This document shows, one piece after another, positions 24,601-34,181 of a stretch of DNA of 64,000 bases. The stretch's first letter is position 1. The number at the start of each line of letters is the position of its first letter. Below the pieces are notes generated by a model. The model was not told where the DNA came from and did no database searches. It saw only the letters and a program-made list of their open reading frames with translations. The DNA is from Neoarius graeffei (taxonomy: Eukaryota > Chordata > Actinopteri > Siluriformes > Ariidae): contig NC_083570.1 in assembly GCF_027579695.1 (NCBI RefSeq), positions 5,239,001 to 5,303,000 on the forward strand, written 5' to 3'. A program made the position numbers and the translations under genes.

Positions 24601-25364
24601 TAACACTCTGTTCACCAGAACACAGACAATTTTAATCAGCTTTTACAGAATCCTTCTGATTGAGACACACATTGAAATTAAAGTTCAAATCATATCACTG
24701 ACTAAAGCACCTGTTTCTAGATGGGAAACTATAATTAAGATGATTTAATTCTGGAAATATTTCTAGTTCTCACCTGTTTCTCAGCTCTTTCTGCTGCAAC
24801 TGAAACAGCATCATGGTCTTTATGTTTATCCAACATGCACAAAGAGCAAATACATATTTGATCAGTACGACAGTAGATCTTCAGCACTTCATCATGTTCA
24901 GAGCAGATCTTCTCTTGGAGTTTTGCTGAGGCTTCAATTAATGTGTGTTTTTTCCATGAAGAAACTTCATAGTGAGGTTTCAGATGAATTTCACAATAAG
25001 AAGCCAAACACATCAGACAGGACTTGACAGCTTTGTGTTTTCTCCCGGTGCAGAAATCACACTCCACATCTCCAGGTCCAGCGTAACAGTGAGCAGGAGA
25101 AGCAGCTTGGACTTCAGTCTTCTTCAGTTTCTCCACCACTTCATCCAGCATGTTGTTTCTGCGTAGAACAGGCCTTGTCATGAAAGTGTCTCTGCACTGA
25201 GGACAGCTGTAGACGCCTTTCTGATCCTCCTGATTCCAGCAGCCATTAATACACACCTTACAGAAACTGTGACCACAGGGGATAGCCACCGGATCCTTCA
25301 GGAGATCCAGACACACTGGACACATGAACTGGTCCTGAGCTACTGAAATACTGGCCTCCGCCAT
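16787..25364 (-). CDS. ftr: finTRIM E3 ubiquitin ligase, arm A copy
   Basis: A TRIM protein of the fish finTRIM group, by family knowledge a cytosolic RING E3 ligase linked to antiviral immunity. Six coding exons with GT-AG borders: 25,364-24,774; 21,502-21,407; 21,276-21,043; 20,910-20,739; 20,540-20,487; 17,310-16,787. These are 591, 96, 234, 172, 54 and 524 bp, 1,671 in all, so the frame closes at 556 residues. The RING is C3HC4 (C15, C18, C30, H32, C35, C38, C54, C57). B-box-type Cys/His pairs follow (CDFCTGRKHKAVKSCLMC; CSLCMLDKHKDH), then a coiled coil (about 198-310) and PRY-SPRY (383-556) with LDPNTAHHRL, CYWEVEWSG, AGTLSFYSVS and FTQPLYAGF. The start MAEASIS is shared with the arm B copy. 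No stop or splice defect is seen. Large introns carry hAT insertions, so expression needs checking. Confidence 0.93.
17570..19406. mobile_element. hAT element in finTRIM intron 5, arm A only
   Basis: Termini CAGTGTTGCCAGAT and ATCTGGCAACCCTG form an inverted repeat, flanked by a perfect 8-bp duplication AAGTAAAA (17,562-17,569 and 19,407-19,414). Arm B has the site once (55,614-55,621, reverse complement), so this inserted after the inverted duplication. No transposase is recognised. A second hAT is nested inside. Confidence 0.9.
18268..19074. mobile_element. Nested hAT MITE
   Basis: An 807-bp element with ends CAGTGTTGGGCACG and CCCATCACTG, flanked by a perfect 8-bp duplication ATCGTAGC (18,260-18,267; 19,075-19,082). 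It is rich in AAAGTAACGCCGTTA-type motifs near both ends. It has no coding capacity. It sits inside the 17,570-19,406 element and so is younger than it. Confidence 0.9.
19717..19772. repeat. (ATT)n microsatellite
   Basis: About 18 ATT units. The mirror position in arm B (about 55,277-55,311) holds a shorter (AAT)n run, so the repeat predates the duplication and has changed length since. Confidence 0.9.
20330..20460. repeat. MITE end shared by both arms
   Basis: Contains AATATCGTTTATCGCAATAA and CCAACAAAATTTGTGATCATG, a common fish MITE terminus. The mirror copy is at about 54,595-54,725, so it was in the intron before the inverted duplication. Confidence 0.5.
21614..21735. repeat. (GT)n(GA)n(GAGT)n compound microsatellite
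   Basis: Three adjoining simple repeats in finTRIM intron 1, 3' part. The arm B counterpart (about 53,325-53,364) is a plain (CA)n run, so the GAGT expansion is specific to arm A. The open frame through it (LTHSLTHS...) is not a gene. Confidence 0.9.
22060..23650 (+). mobile_element. hAT element with BED-finger fragment, finTRIM intron 1
   Basis: Termini CAGAGGTGGACAGTAACGAAG and CTTTGTCCAGCTCTG are inverted repeats. The flanks TTAATTAT (22,052-22,059) and TTAATTTT (23,651-23,658) fit an 8-bp duplication with one change. A 64-codon frame at 22,449-22,643 encodes FKCLLCLPKTEHITAYKNS...LRKHIEGYKH, a BED-type zinc finger as in hAT transposases; the catalytic part is missing. Arm B keeps about 740 bp of the left end (to 52,991), so the insertion predates the duplication. 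Confidence 0.82.
23838..23990. repeat. Foldback of about 150 bp
   Basis: The left arm GAGAGAGAGGTTTTGATGTG...GTAGTGTGTAC...GAAGGTTTAAT pairs with ATTAAACCTCCTTC...GTACACACTAC...ATCAAAACCTCTCTCTC, with about 40 bp between. It is a near-perfect palindrome with purine/pyrimidine ends, within the part of intron 1 that arm B lacks. Confidence 0.7.
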
Positions 25365-25700
25365 TTTCCTGAACTCACAACGAGAGAGAAAGAGATCAGT
25401 TTGTTTTCTCTGAAATGAGGAGTTACTTCCTGGTTCTGTGTGTGAAAGCAGTAGAGTAAGAGGAGGAGCACAAACACCGAGAGATCATGAACACTCCTCT
25501 ATTAACCATTTCATCTCCCTTCAGTGCAGAAATATAACCCATGTAGCCACACTGATTAGGATTAATTTCATGAAATACTCACAGAATGGATCTTAATTTT
25601 CTGGACTTTTCCACCTACTGGCACCTCAAGCACAACTTTCAGCCTTGTTGATAAATTACAATTGTTTCACTTGAACAGCTTTTTCCTCGTGACATCTTTA
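25365..25700 (-). promoter_or_regulatory. ftr: Upstream region of the arm A finTRIM gene
   Basis: Conserved with 50,930-51,259. It carries a GAS-like TTCTCTGAA (25,406-25,414) and an ETS-like AGGAAGT on the minus strand (25,425-25,431), both kept in arm B. GAS and ETS sites are typical of cytokine-induced immune genes; their use here is inference. The ATG-distal part (about 25,475-25,575) is the segment also present at the two truncated finTRIM loci. The transcription start is unknown. Confidence 0.4.
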
Positions 25701-26761
25701 AACTGATCTTCATCCCTAAAGGATGTTGGAGCCATTTTAAAAGTGAGGAGGACGCAGCTGTCAGGAAGGAAAACCGTATTTTATTGATTTTGCATTGTTT
25801 ATTGCTAATAGAAATCACAAAAGTGGATCTTTATTGAACATAATCTCTATTTCACTCAGTATGAGCGCTCCAGCCTTCACGAGTGCCTGAACCCTTCATA
25901 ACGTGCTGTTAATGGAAACTAATCCACTTTGTGTTGGGTCACATCCCACCACCTCATCACAGATTAGTTTCCTGGAGCAGCATGCCTCATCCTGTTTTAT
26001 TCCTGACATCATGATTTATCAAGAACATTATTCTGGGTCGATGAAGAATTCTTTCTCATGAACAGATTGTTGAGATGGAAATTAAGTTGGTAGATGAATA
26101 TGTTTGAGATCAGAGATCCTGAGTCGCCTCAATCAGTCATTAGATGTGTCTTTGAGAAGTAGGAGAACACTGGAGAACCAGGAGGAAACCCACACTGACA
26201 CGGGTCATTTTACCTTTGGGGCATTTTAACATGGTTAACAGACTGAAATGAATCTCCTGAAAGGCAGAAGAAAGAAATCTGCTCATAGTGTTAACACAAG
26301 ACTTTATCTAATCCCAGTCAGTGCAGGGTTCAAACCCCATCCACTAGAAATATCATTAAAATCAAAGGGAAAGACAAAGTGAGATCATCAACAGGAGATC
26401 TATCCAGAATAAACACAGCTCACAGCTGAGGAGATTTATTAACTTGAGCTTATTTTAGGGACGCTCCCATTCCAAGTGATTTGGCGTCCTTTCAGGATTG
26501 GAACTACTAGTTCACATATTGTGACCAAGCACACACACATTAAAGGGCTGATGACACGAACATGACTCTATGCAATTTCTTAAATAAACTATACAACATG
26601 GCAAACATGTTAGATTTCTGTTATAATTACGTGAAAAGAAGCTGTTGTTACGCGAATATCCAACTTTTAATTGCACAGCGCAAGAAAACTGGGCCCGTGG
26701 CTCGCAGCCATGTTGTGATGTCAGCGGAAGAACACGCTGCGGTTCACTGGCTGTCTACTCA

Positions 26762-27000
26762 ATGGAAATGGCGCATGAAAACGCCGGTGAACTCTCTTGC
26801 TCTTCTTCTTCTGGGAGTCTAGAATTGTGTTGTGAGTGGGATAGATCGGAAGAATCAAGTGATGATGAACACGGGTGCATCCAACCGTACAGGTTTGAAC
26901 CTGTTACTGTGCAATCTGAGAGTGACTCCGACCCCGAGATGGACAGCGGACAGGCAGACAGCCCAGCATTGAACACCACAAGGTTGGATAACAAGGACTG
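26762..27000 (+). pseudogene. Acidic first exon in the Kolobok-like element
   Basis: Starts MEMAHENAGELSCSSSSGS, continues through an acidic stretch (DRSEESSDDEHGC) to IQPYRFEPV and another acidic run, and ends at a donor G|GTAGGT. From memory, an IQPYRFEP motif precedes a P2X7-type Cys-rich zinc module in many fish repeat proteins; no downstream exon with that module is present here. It is probably a left-over first exon of a two-gene element. Confidence 0.5.
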
Positions 27001-27551
27001 GTAGGTCAACCTGTATTTGTTCAAAATGTTACAGAATCAGTATTTTAATATTGTGTATTGTTGTCTTGCATGTGTAAACACTGCTTATATCATGTAAGCC
27101 GTATGCTACACTGAGTACATAGTTCCTAATGGAGCATGCAAACGGCTAACATAATAAGCTTACGACTATGCCTGATCCGTGATACATTTAGGATAATATT
27201 GGCAGGCACGTCTTCTAGTTTATGGCTTCTTAGTTTTATCCTTGAATGAAGCAAAATATTTGATAACCTACATCAGCGTAAGCAAATGACAATCTGTAGC
27301 CTACTTGTCTGGCTAAGTTAGCTTTCCCTCAGTGTTTGCTTTGAGAAACAAGCTTTCACAAGCAAATACATGACTGATATCACGCCGACTTTATGATTAC
27401 ATTTATGATTATCATGAATGTGTACTCTATGATGTGTACTCTATGAGCGCTCTGGAGCGAGTCACTTCCAAGATGGCCGCGCAGACCGCATGGTTACTAT
27501 TTTTAGCATCATGTCGGAGCACTCTATAGCTCTACGTACCTTTATCTTATG

Positions 27552-27926
27552 TCATTTCTCAACACATGTTCTGACAGGAGGACTGTCTTTGGAGGAGTCG
27601 CCTTGTCCCAGGCAACTGCTGGATCCAGCATAGCTACTAGTAGACCCCCTCCGGAATACTGTAGGCACTGCTGATGGTAGTAACACACGTTTGTGCTGAA
27701 CTGAACACCCAAGAGATTCCTTTAAGCTGGGAAGGGTGTCAAAACAATCCAAATCAAAGTGTTCAGAGCACAGGACAGATGTTGGTTAGGGCTCCCACTT
27801 GTCATGAGTGCGCCTGACTTGCTTCACCCACTTCGCATGCAGCTCGGGATCTCTGGGAAACTTGAATAAACTTACCCCATCCTTGTGGGTTTTGGAGCAA
27901 AAGCCAGCAACACAACGCGAAGGCAT
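27552..27926 (-). pseudogene. THAP-domain exon of Kolobok transposase
   Basis: On the minus strand, MPSRCVAGFCSKTH... forms a THAP zinc finger: C5 and C10, the FKFPRDPELHAKWVKQV core, C53 and H56 (CSEHF), and the closing AVPTVF box. The ligand spacing and order are those of the family, which binds DNA. One in-frame stop lies at codon 47 (after KWEP), and the frame closes at 27,552. The catalytic part of the transposase is missing. Confidence 0.8.
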
Positions 27927-28379
27927 AATAACTATATATATATATTATAATAATGTATAATAATGTATAATAATACTAATAATGATAAACTGAACACCTG
28001 TCGCATCAACAACAAACTGGTAAGTGAGGAGGAAAGTTCTTTCGCTGACGTCATATAGCCCCTCCTCCTCTTTTGTCTCCTGGGTGCTGCAGCCCCGTCA
28101 AATTTGCCCAAATAGCCGCGTTTTTTATCATAACTTGTAAAATAGGTGCCTTTGTGAATTAATATATGGATCATCGGGAATTACTTTTTATGTTATAAAA
28201 CATCGCCAAAGATGTCAAAAACGTGTCATCAGCACTTTAAATAAGAAGGTGTAGGCATTTTTGAGGAAAAGTAATTCAAGTGTTGTTTCTATATGATTTT
28301 TGGGTGCTGAATCCATTTCTGCCATATAACATTCTCTAAAAGTTACGGTTTAGCCGTAAACGATAAAACAAACATGGCC

Positions 28380-28725
28380 GCCTTTGTATTTCGTGTTTGC
28401 GCAATAACTTTGGAATGGATGGATGGATTTGCACCAAATCTTGTGTGCTAATACTCTGTAATAGATACATGAACTGACAAAATTTTGGAGACCAACTCTT
28501 TCAAGATGGCCCACTTTTTGTTTGCGCAATAACTTTGGAACGGGTTGACAGATTTGCACCAAATCTTGTGTGTTAACACTCTATAATAGGTACATTAACT
28601 GATTAAATTTTGGAGGCCAATGCTATCAAGATGGCCAACTGTCAATATGGCTGATTTTTTGCTTGCACGATAACTTTTAAACGGGTGGACGGATTTGCAC
28701 CAAATTGATAAGTGCATGAACTGAG
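28380..28725. repeat. About 130-bp tandem repeat, three units
   Basis: Units begin near 28,392, 28,515 and 28,655 and share TTTGCGCAATAACTTTGGAA and GGATTTGCACCAAATC. The units differ by about 10-20% by eye. The open frame on the minus strand follows the repeat and is not a gene. Confidence 0.75.
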
Positions 28726-29105
28726 ACTCAAATGGTCAATATGGCAGTAGCTTTATGTATTACCCTGAGGGGTTTTTTTTTTGCGGGGGGAACAACAAAA
28801 AAAGCAAAAATAAAAAAATAAATAAAAATAAAATAAACATGGCTGGCAAAACTTTATAATGCATTTACTGTAGTTTAACCATTGCTCAATAAAACTAAAC
28901 TATACATCCACAGGTTTTCAAAGATGTTGATAATGAAAACCTATATCCATGAAAACTATGTGCATGACAAGAACAGTAATATTATAAACGTGAACATTTG
29001 ATCGTAAACATAGCCTATTGGCCTATTCAATCTATTCCAGCCCTTGGACAGTTTTCAACAATAAACAAAAAGACACTGTAGTGTCACCTACTGACATAAC
29101 AAAAG
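28726..29105. other. Non-coding, A-rich
   Basis: An A-rich simple stretch at about 28,795-28,840, then AT-rich sequence. This would be the 3' flank of the minus-strand gene that follows; no clear terminator or polyadenylation context beyond scattered AATAAA. Confidence 0.4.
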
Positions 29106-30248
29106 CTATTGATTCATGCAAGTACTATTTGACATTCTGCATTTGCAAGATGCAGTACATGGGTTAGGCTTGCATCCACATCGGCCTGTCTTGCATCCCG
29201 TGGAGCAGGCACAGGAGATGAACTCCTCACAAACCTCTGGAACTGGTGGCAGTTACATGAGCTGAGGAACAAGCAAGTTTTCCTCCATTTTCCACCCCAT
29301 GGTCTCAGGGGGTGGGAGAACTGGCTTCTGCAAGTTAGCTTGGCTCCAGACTAAAGCTTGAAAGTGAGAGCGCTGAATATGGAAGTACAGTGCATCCCTA
29401 GTTGGTGGCAGCCTTTCTATTGTCAGGCCCCTTACAAGCATGCTTGCTCTGACATCATTGATGTGGTTAGCATCCATTGCACCATACAGTTTGCAGACAA
29501 ACTGTTCTACATTCTGAATGGTGTGTTCACTAAGCTCTGGACCTTCACCAAGTCCCTTTAAGAGATGATGGTGCTGCACAAACACATCCCAATATGACTT
29601 TTTTGTGTGCCCTGCAATGTATGAAGTTGAATCACTTCTAGTCAGTGCATGGAAAGCTGGAAGCAGCTTCAGAACCTGTGGTTCCATCTTCAATTGTTTC
29701 ACAATAGCATGAATTGGGAAGTATTTTCTTTCCTTTGATGTACCTGCTTTCATCCAGAGCTTTTTGCATGGCATCATGTGGAAGTGGGCAATCAGTAGGA
29801 TCAAGATGTCAGTGTCTCTTGCTGAAACAACAATGGTTGATGCCTTGCTCGTTATGCAATGGAGAACAATTCTGGTGTCTGCTTCCTCATGCTTAGCTTC
29901 CATGCAGTTGGTGTTCAGTGTTGCACTGGACACTTCGACACCCTCTTCATCACTAAAGCCACCTGCTGTCACTATGGTTTTGTTGACTGGTGCTCTCAGA
30001 ATCAGCTGTTGCGACAGGAATTGAGCAAGGTCAGCCTTGTTGTCCTGATGAGCAATGAAGTTTTCCCACTTTACAGGAAGAGGCAAATCTGTGCTTTCAA
30101 CAGGTCTTCGGATTGCCACCAAGGCACTTCCGGGTTCCAGTTTTGATTGAATGTGTTTGGTAGTGATCAAACAATACATCAATCCGTTGGAATTTTGCTC
30201 CGTTTGGAATGTCGAGATTTCTATTTGGCGAATGTCAATTAAGCTCAC
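29106..30248 (-). pseudogene. Unrecognised PIN-like protein with Cys-rich tail
   Basis: A 331-codon open frame (30,248-29,253), then one in-frame TAA, then 48 further codons in the same frame to TAG at 29,106-29,108. The core has EEADTRIVLHC and, about 20 residues later, SARDTDILILLI. These acidic motifs on predicted strands are of the kind that bind metal in PIN/FEN-type nucleases. LPAFHALTRSDSTSYIAGH and PPTRDALYFHIQRSHFQALVW are other strong motifs. The tail has Cys in the pattern CxCx3Cx4CxCx4Cx3CxC, like CXC or metallothionein-type modules. The first ATG is probably internal; 5' exons are not found. I do not recognise the function. Similar proteins occur as multicopy genes in fish and arthropods (recollection), which suggests a mobile origin. 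Confidence 0.55.
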
Positions 30249-31111
30249 TGATTCAGATGTGGTCCAAACACATTAATGGCTTGAAATATGCACATAAATT
30301 GCATGTAAAGCTCACATTTTCAACAATGCATACTTTAGGGCATATTTACTTATTCAGGTTTTTGTTTGGTTATATTATGTTTGCATAAAACATCAATCTG
30401 AACATGTGCTTACAAAAAATCGACAGCCCATAAAATTTACTTCAAGGGCTCAAAAAACAATTTTCATGAATAATGTTTGGTTGGAATGACATTAAGACAC
30501 AAGATGTCCTGGGGATGGTCAGTTTTGCAAGCATACTCAAAAAATGCCATTTAACAGAAGTCCATTGATCGCTAGGAAATTTATTTGTTTAATTCGTCCC
30601 ACTTTAAATTGATCAGGCTCACCCCAATTTAATATTTCTTAATTTAATCATGAAAAAAACAATGTTCAAATTTAACAAAACAACATAGGACATGTTTATG
30701 GTTTATATCAACAAAATTATACACTAGTTTTTAAGTTTCACTTGATCTTCATCAGTTTTGGATTATGCACCTAATATTCCAGTATGTCAGGCCTCATTTG
30801 CATATGTAAACATAACATTTCAGACAACTTGTAATCCAAAAAGTGTTTGTACTAATGTAAGCAAGAAACTGGTAAAGTTTTATGGTGATATATAAAAGTT
30901 TAAAATTTTACCCTATCTGCCATTAATTTCCAGCCTGGGAAGACGACATCTATTTTTAACCAAGAATTACAAAAAACTGGGGACCTGATTTCAATGTTAT
31001 ATGGTGGATTTGTATGTAGAAGACATTGAATTTTCTAAAAATGCTGTATAACAACTTTTCCCCAAAAATGCCTACAGGGTTACAGACTTCTGAATATCCG
31101 GACCTGGCTAT
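30249..31111. other. Non-coding, no gene seen
   Basis: AT-rich sequence upstream of the PIN-like gene, which may contain its missing 5' exons. No clear splice-bounded coding piece or transposon end was found. Confidence 0.4.
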
Positions 31112-31358
31112 AACTGAATTACACTTCATTTCAGTGAAACAACTTTGTGTGAGAAGAGTGAGTTGGTACTCTCTATTGCCTGCAGGAATTTGAGACGGTA
31201 TGTTTTCATTTCTGTATGTTCTGTGTTATATTCAGTAACGTGCCGGGATTTCCATTTGCAAGCTCTGGTTTCTGGTCGAACTCTCACTTGTCGACCCCAC
31301 TCTAATAGAACCTAGAACTGGTCCAGTAGCTTCTCGAGTATCAGGGAATTGATAGCGG

Positions 31359-31779
31359 TGCTACACAGGCACTTACGGATGTATGTGCAGGGGAGAGTGG
31401 GAGAAGCAAACTGGGAACAAAGCCAAATCACAGGATGAGAATTGTAGTGGAAATACAGGCAAGGGTTGGTCGATCAGCAAACAGAGCAATGTAGGCAGGA
31501 CGAGAGAATGAGGTAGAGAAAACGAGAACAGGGGTGGAAATAACTAGAAAGCAGGCAGAAGGTAACCGGCTCGGTATGACAGGAGTGAACACTGAACAAT
31601 ACTTTGCAACTCAGGAGAATGTGAGAGAGGCTTAAGTAACTGGGCTGATGACTCAAACGAGAGACAGGTGTAATTAATAAGCAGGTGATAGAGGGCGCTG
31701 TGGTTCTTGGGAGTTGTAGTTTTGAGAAGCCATGTTTGTAGTCTGTTTCAAGCTGTCGCTCCCAACGCCATTACTGACA
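31359..31779 (-). repeat. LTR-like unit 1 (gypsy type), copy A
   Basis: A 421-bp unit with TG...CA ends on the minus strand (TGTCAGTAATGG ... TGTGTAGCA). It resembles the solo LTRs of fish gypsy elements in composition. No internal region is present. Fossil. Confidence 0.5.
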
Positions 31780-32202
31780 GCAGGCACTTATGGATGGAAG
31801 CACAGGAGAGAACGGGGGTGTCGCAAACTGCAGGCTGAGGCAAATACGAAGAGCGAGAATCATAGTCAGGAACAGGCAGAGGTCAGTCGAATGGCAAACT
31901 GAGCAACATAGGGAAAACAGTAAGACAAAGTCGAGACTAAACGCAAACACTGGTCAATACAGGAAATCAGGCAGAAATCAAACGGCTCGGTAAAACTGGG
32001 CACAGAACACTAAACAATACTTCGCACTGGCAGTCTGTGAGAGCTGAGTGTATATAGGCGAGGTGATCACTGATGCATGGGAGACAGGTGATGTAATTAT
32101 AAGTCAGGTGATAGAAGGCACTGTGACTCTTGGGGGCTGTAGTCCTGATTGGCCATGTTTGGAGGCTGCTCTGAAATCATGTTTTCAGCGCCGTTACTGA
32201 CA
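31780..32202 (-). repeat. LTR-like unit 2 (gypsy type), copy A
   Basis: A 423-bp unit beginning TGTCAGTAACGG on the minus strand, with a TATA-like CCTATATACACTC. It is a diverged relative of the adjoining unit, with no internal region between them. Fossil, inserted before the direct duplication. Confidence 0.5.
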
Positions 32203-32867
32203 CTCCTCTGCGACCCATTCCCGACAGTTAGTTAATTTGCGTAATCTTTTCATCAAATCCTATTTTCATTATTATTTGCTTTATTTTGAAAGGACATTTG
32301 TGTTTTATAGTTGCTTACCCCTAGCTGTCTGTCTCTTTGTAAATATGTTCTCTGCCACGCCCGTTACAGTCAGGTGTTGGTTGAAATGTTCACGAACTCG
32401 TCTGACCAGATTACAATCCTGAATGATGACAAATAGTTTTCAGCGTGACACAAAACATGTAATAAATTCTAACAAAATCCTTTTGAGGAAGATAAATATT
32501 GAAATACGAGTTTAAATCCGATCACGAACTGAAGCAGTGAAGTTGACAATCCCAAATCAGAAATCGTTTGGACAGTATGTAGAAGTTGAAATCAAAACTG
32601 AAAACAGTGAGTTGTAAATAATCATTGACCTGTATCACACTCAGAACAAAACAAGAGCACACTATTTAATATTTTACTTCATGATTTTTTTTTTAAACAG
32701 GTATTTCACTTTTGATGCTTGCAACATGTTTCAGAAGAAGTTGGCACAGTAAAGAATTTACCATTTTATAAGGTTTCCGTTCCTTCTCACAACACTTAAA
32801 AGATGTTTCAGGATTGAAGACACCAAGTGATGAAGAATCAACTGATTTCAACTTTCATAAAGTCTCA
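32203..32867. other. Shared non-coding segment with empty hAT site
   Basis: No gene. ATTGACCT at 32,624-32,631 is the unoccupied target of the hAT found at 60,843-62,146 in copy B. The part near 32,730-32,800 (GGCACAGTAAAGAATTTACC) resembles 1,250-1,300, a dispersed repeat. Confidence 0.6.
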
Positions 32868-33051
32868 TGAAATTAATCCTAATCAGTGCGGCTACATGGG
32901 TTATATTTCTGCACTGAAGGGAGATGAAATGGTTAATAGAGGAGTGTTCATGATCTCTCTGTGTTTGTGTTCCTCCTCTCTCTCTCTCTCTCTCTCGCTC
33001 CTTCAAACACAGAACCAGTTCATGTGTCCAGTGTGTCTGGACTCATTTAAG
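32868..33051 (+). pseudogene. ftr: Truncated finTRIM 5' end, copy A
   Basis: The first 120 bp match the upstream segment of the two complete finTRIM genes (GCTACATGGGTTATATTTCT), including a (CT)n run. About 40 bp of exon 1 follow, encoding QFMCPVCLDS, the first RING Cys pair. The frame then ends at TAAGTGACAATG, where similarity stops. The rest of the gene is absent. Confidence 0.75.
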
Positions 33052-33211
33052 TGACAATGATGTCGACATTTTCTTAAAACTGTGTGTTTTATTGTATGCT
33101 GATACTATAGTACAAGCAGAATCTGCAGTAGAACTGAAATTTGCGCAAAACGCAGTACATAGGTATTGTCAGGAATGGGCTTTAACTGAAATGTTACAAA
33201 AACAAAGATGG

Positions 33212-34052
33212 TCATTTTTTCATGAGGTAAAGTATGTAACTGTCCCTGTACTCCTGTAGAGTTCGTACAGCATTCTGCAATAATGCAGACGCTTTGAGGA
33301 GATCAATGGTCTTCTCCTGCAGTAACTTTGAGATGGCATTAGTGCACTCCAAAATCTTTGTCTGAAGGCTGATTAAAAATATGAACTGAAATTTAGTAAT
33401 GGCCTGTTTAAGTGCATCTGCCTCATCTCGTTCATTCGTTTTCTCACTTGTAAGTGAGAGCTTTAATGACGTCTCCATATCTGTACTTTAACGCAACAAG
33501 CGCATCGTAGCGGGAGGACCAGCGGGTTGGGCAGAGGTGTTTCAAGGTTATGTCCCTGCTCTCTGGGCTCAATAAGTCGCCAAGTAATGCCCATCTCTTA
33601 ACACTGTTGGCAACCACATCATGAAACTGTCTAATCTCTGGGATAGTTTTGACAGAATCATTCAGTACCAAATTCAGACAATGAGCCGCACAGTGCACGT
33701 ACAAAGCAAGGGGCTCCTGCTCCACTATTCTCGCTTGAACACCAGAATAAATTCCGCTCATGTTCGCTGCGCCGTCATAACCCTGTCCACGGCATCTGGA
33801 GAGATCTAAGCCATTCCCTTCAATGCAGCTAATAATTTGGCCCTCCAGTTCAGAAGTGGATGCGTTCACAGTTATCTCGAATCCAAGAAAAGCCTCAACT
33901 ATCCTGATTTCATAGGGTTTTTTTAATTTTATTTTTTTTAACCATGATAAGAATGTGTAGCAAAAATGAGAGATATATAGGTCAACTAGTCTGTAATCAT
34001 GTGAAAACTTGTAGGTTTCAAGGAATTTCCAATGAAATCGCGTAAGGCACAT
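33212..34052 (-). pseudogene. ZMYM1-like hAT transposase remnant, copy A
   Basis: On the minus strand, pieces of the central hAT domain can be read: CIEGNGLDLSRCRGQGYDGA, a catalytic-region box of the ZMYM1-like (DUF4371) group, then HCAAHCLNLVLNDSVK and CPTRWSSRYDAL. A frameshift near 33,445 separates a C-terminal piece (METSLKLSLTSEK...). The N-terminal TTF-type finger and hAT dimerisation end are missing. The same fragment with the same break is at 62,744-63,602. Confidence 0.75.
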
Positions 34053-34181
34053 TTCCCCCCAGGATTCCGCGGGCCTTTTTTGTGATTGTTGCGGGCTAAA
34101 ATGTCTGATGTTGAGGGGTGTTTTCCAAAAAATTGCGATGAAAGTTGCGGTGTTTTTTAGGTTTTTGTTGCGATTACATTG

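Larger units (their letters stand above)
15604..26305 (-). repeat. ftr: Arm A of a large inverted duplication
   Basis: Reverse-complement match to 50,328-58,690. It covers, in mirror order, an L1-type LINE fragment, the finTRIM 3' flank, all six finTRIM exons and introns, the promoter region and about 0.9 kb upstream. Homology is high by eye in exons and introns. Differences are mainly later events: a hAT with a nested hAT (17,570-19,406), a SINE in place of about 1.5 kb of LINE and flank (16,262-16,635), and microsatellite changes. Arm B has lost about 1.6 kb of intron 1. Borders are estimated by eye. Confidence 0.85.
26544..28236. mobile_element. Kolobok-like TTAA element
   Basis: Flanked by TTAA at 26,540-26,543 and 28,237-28,240. 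The ends AGGGCTGATGACACG and CGTGTCATCAGCACT form a 15-bp inverted repeat with one mismatch. A TTAA target plus a THAP-type protein inside point to the Kolobok superfamily. The two coding pieces run toward each other from the two ends. No complete transposase fits in 1.7 kb, so it is a deletion derivative. Confidence 0.8.
31112..34181 (+). repeat. Direct duplication, copy A
   Basis: Matches 59,322-63,736 in the same orientation over its whole length apart from a hAT insertion in copy B. It includes two adjacent LTR-like units, a truncated finTRIM 5' end and a ZMYM1-like hAT remnant. Identity is roughly 96-97% by eye. Confidence 0.88.
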
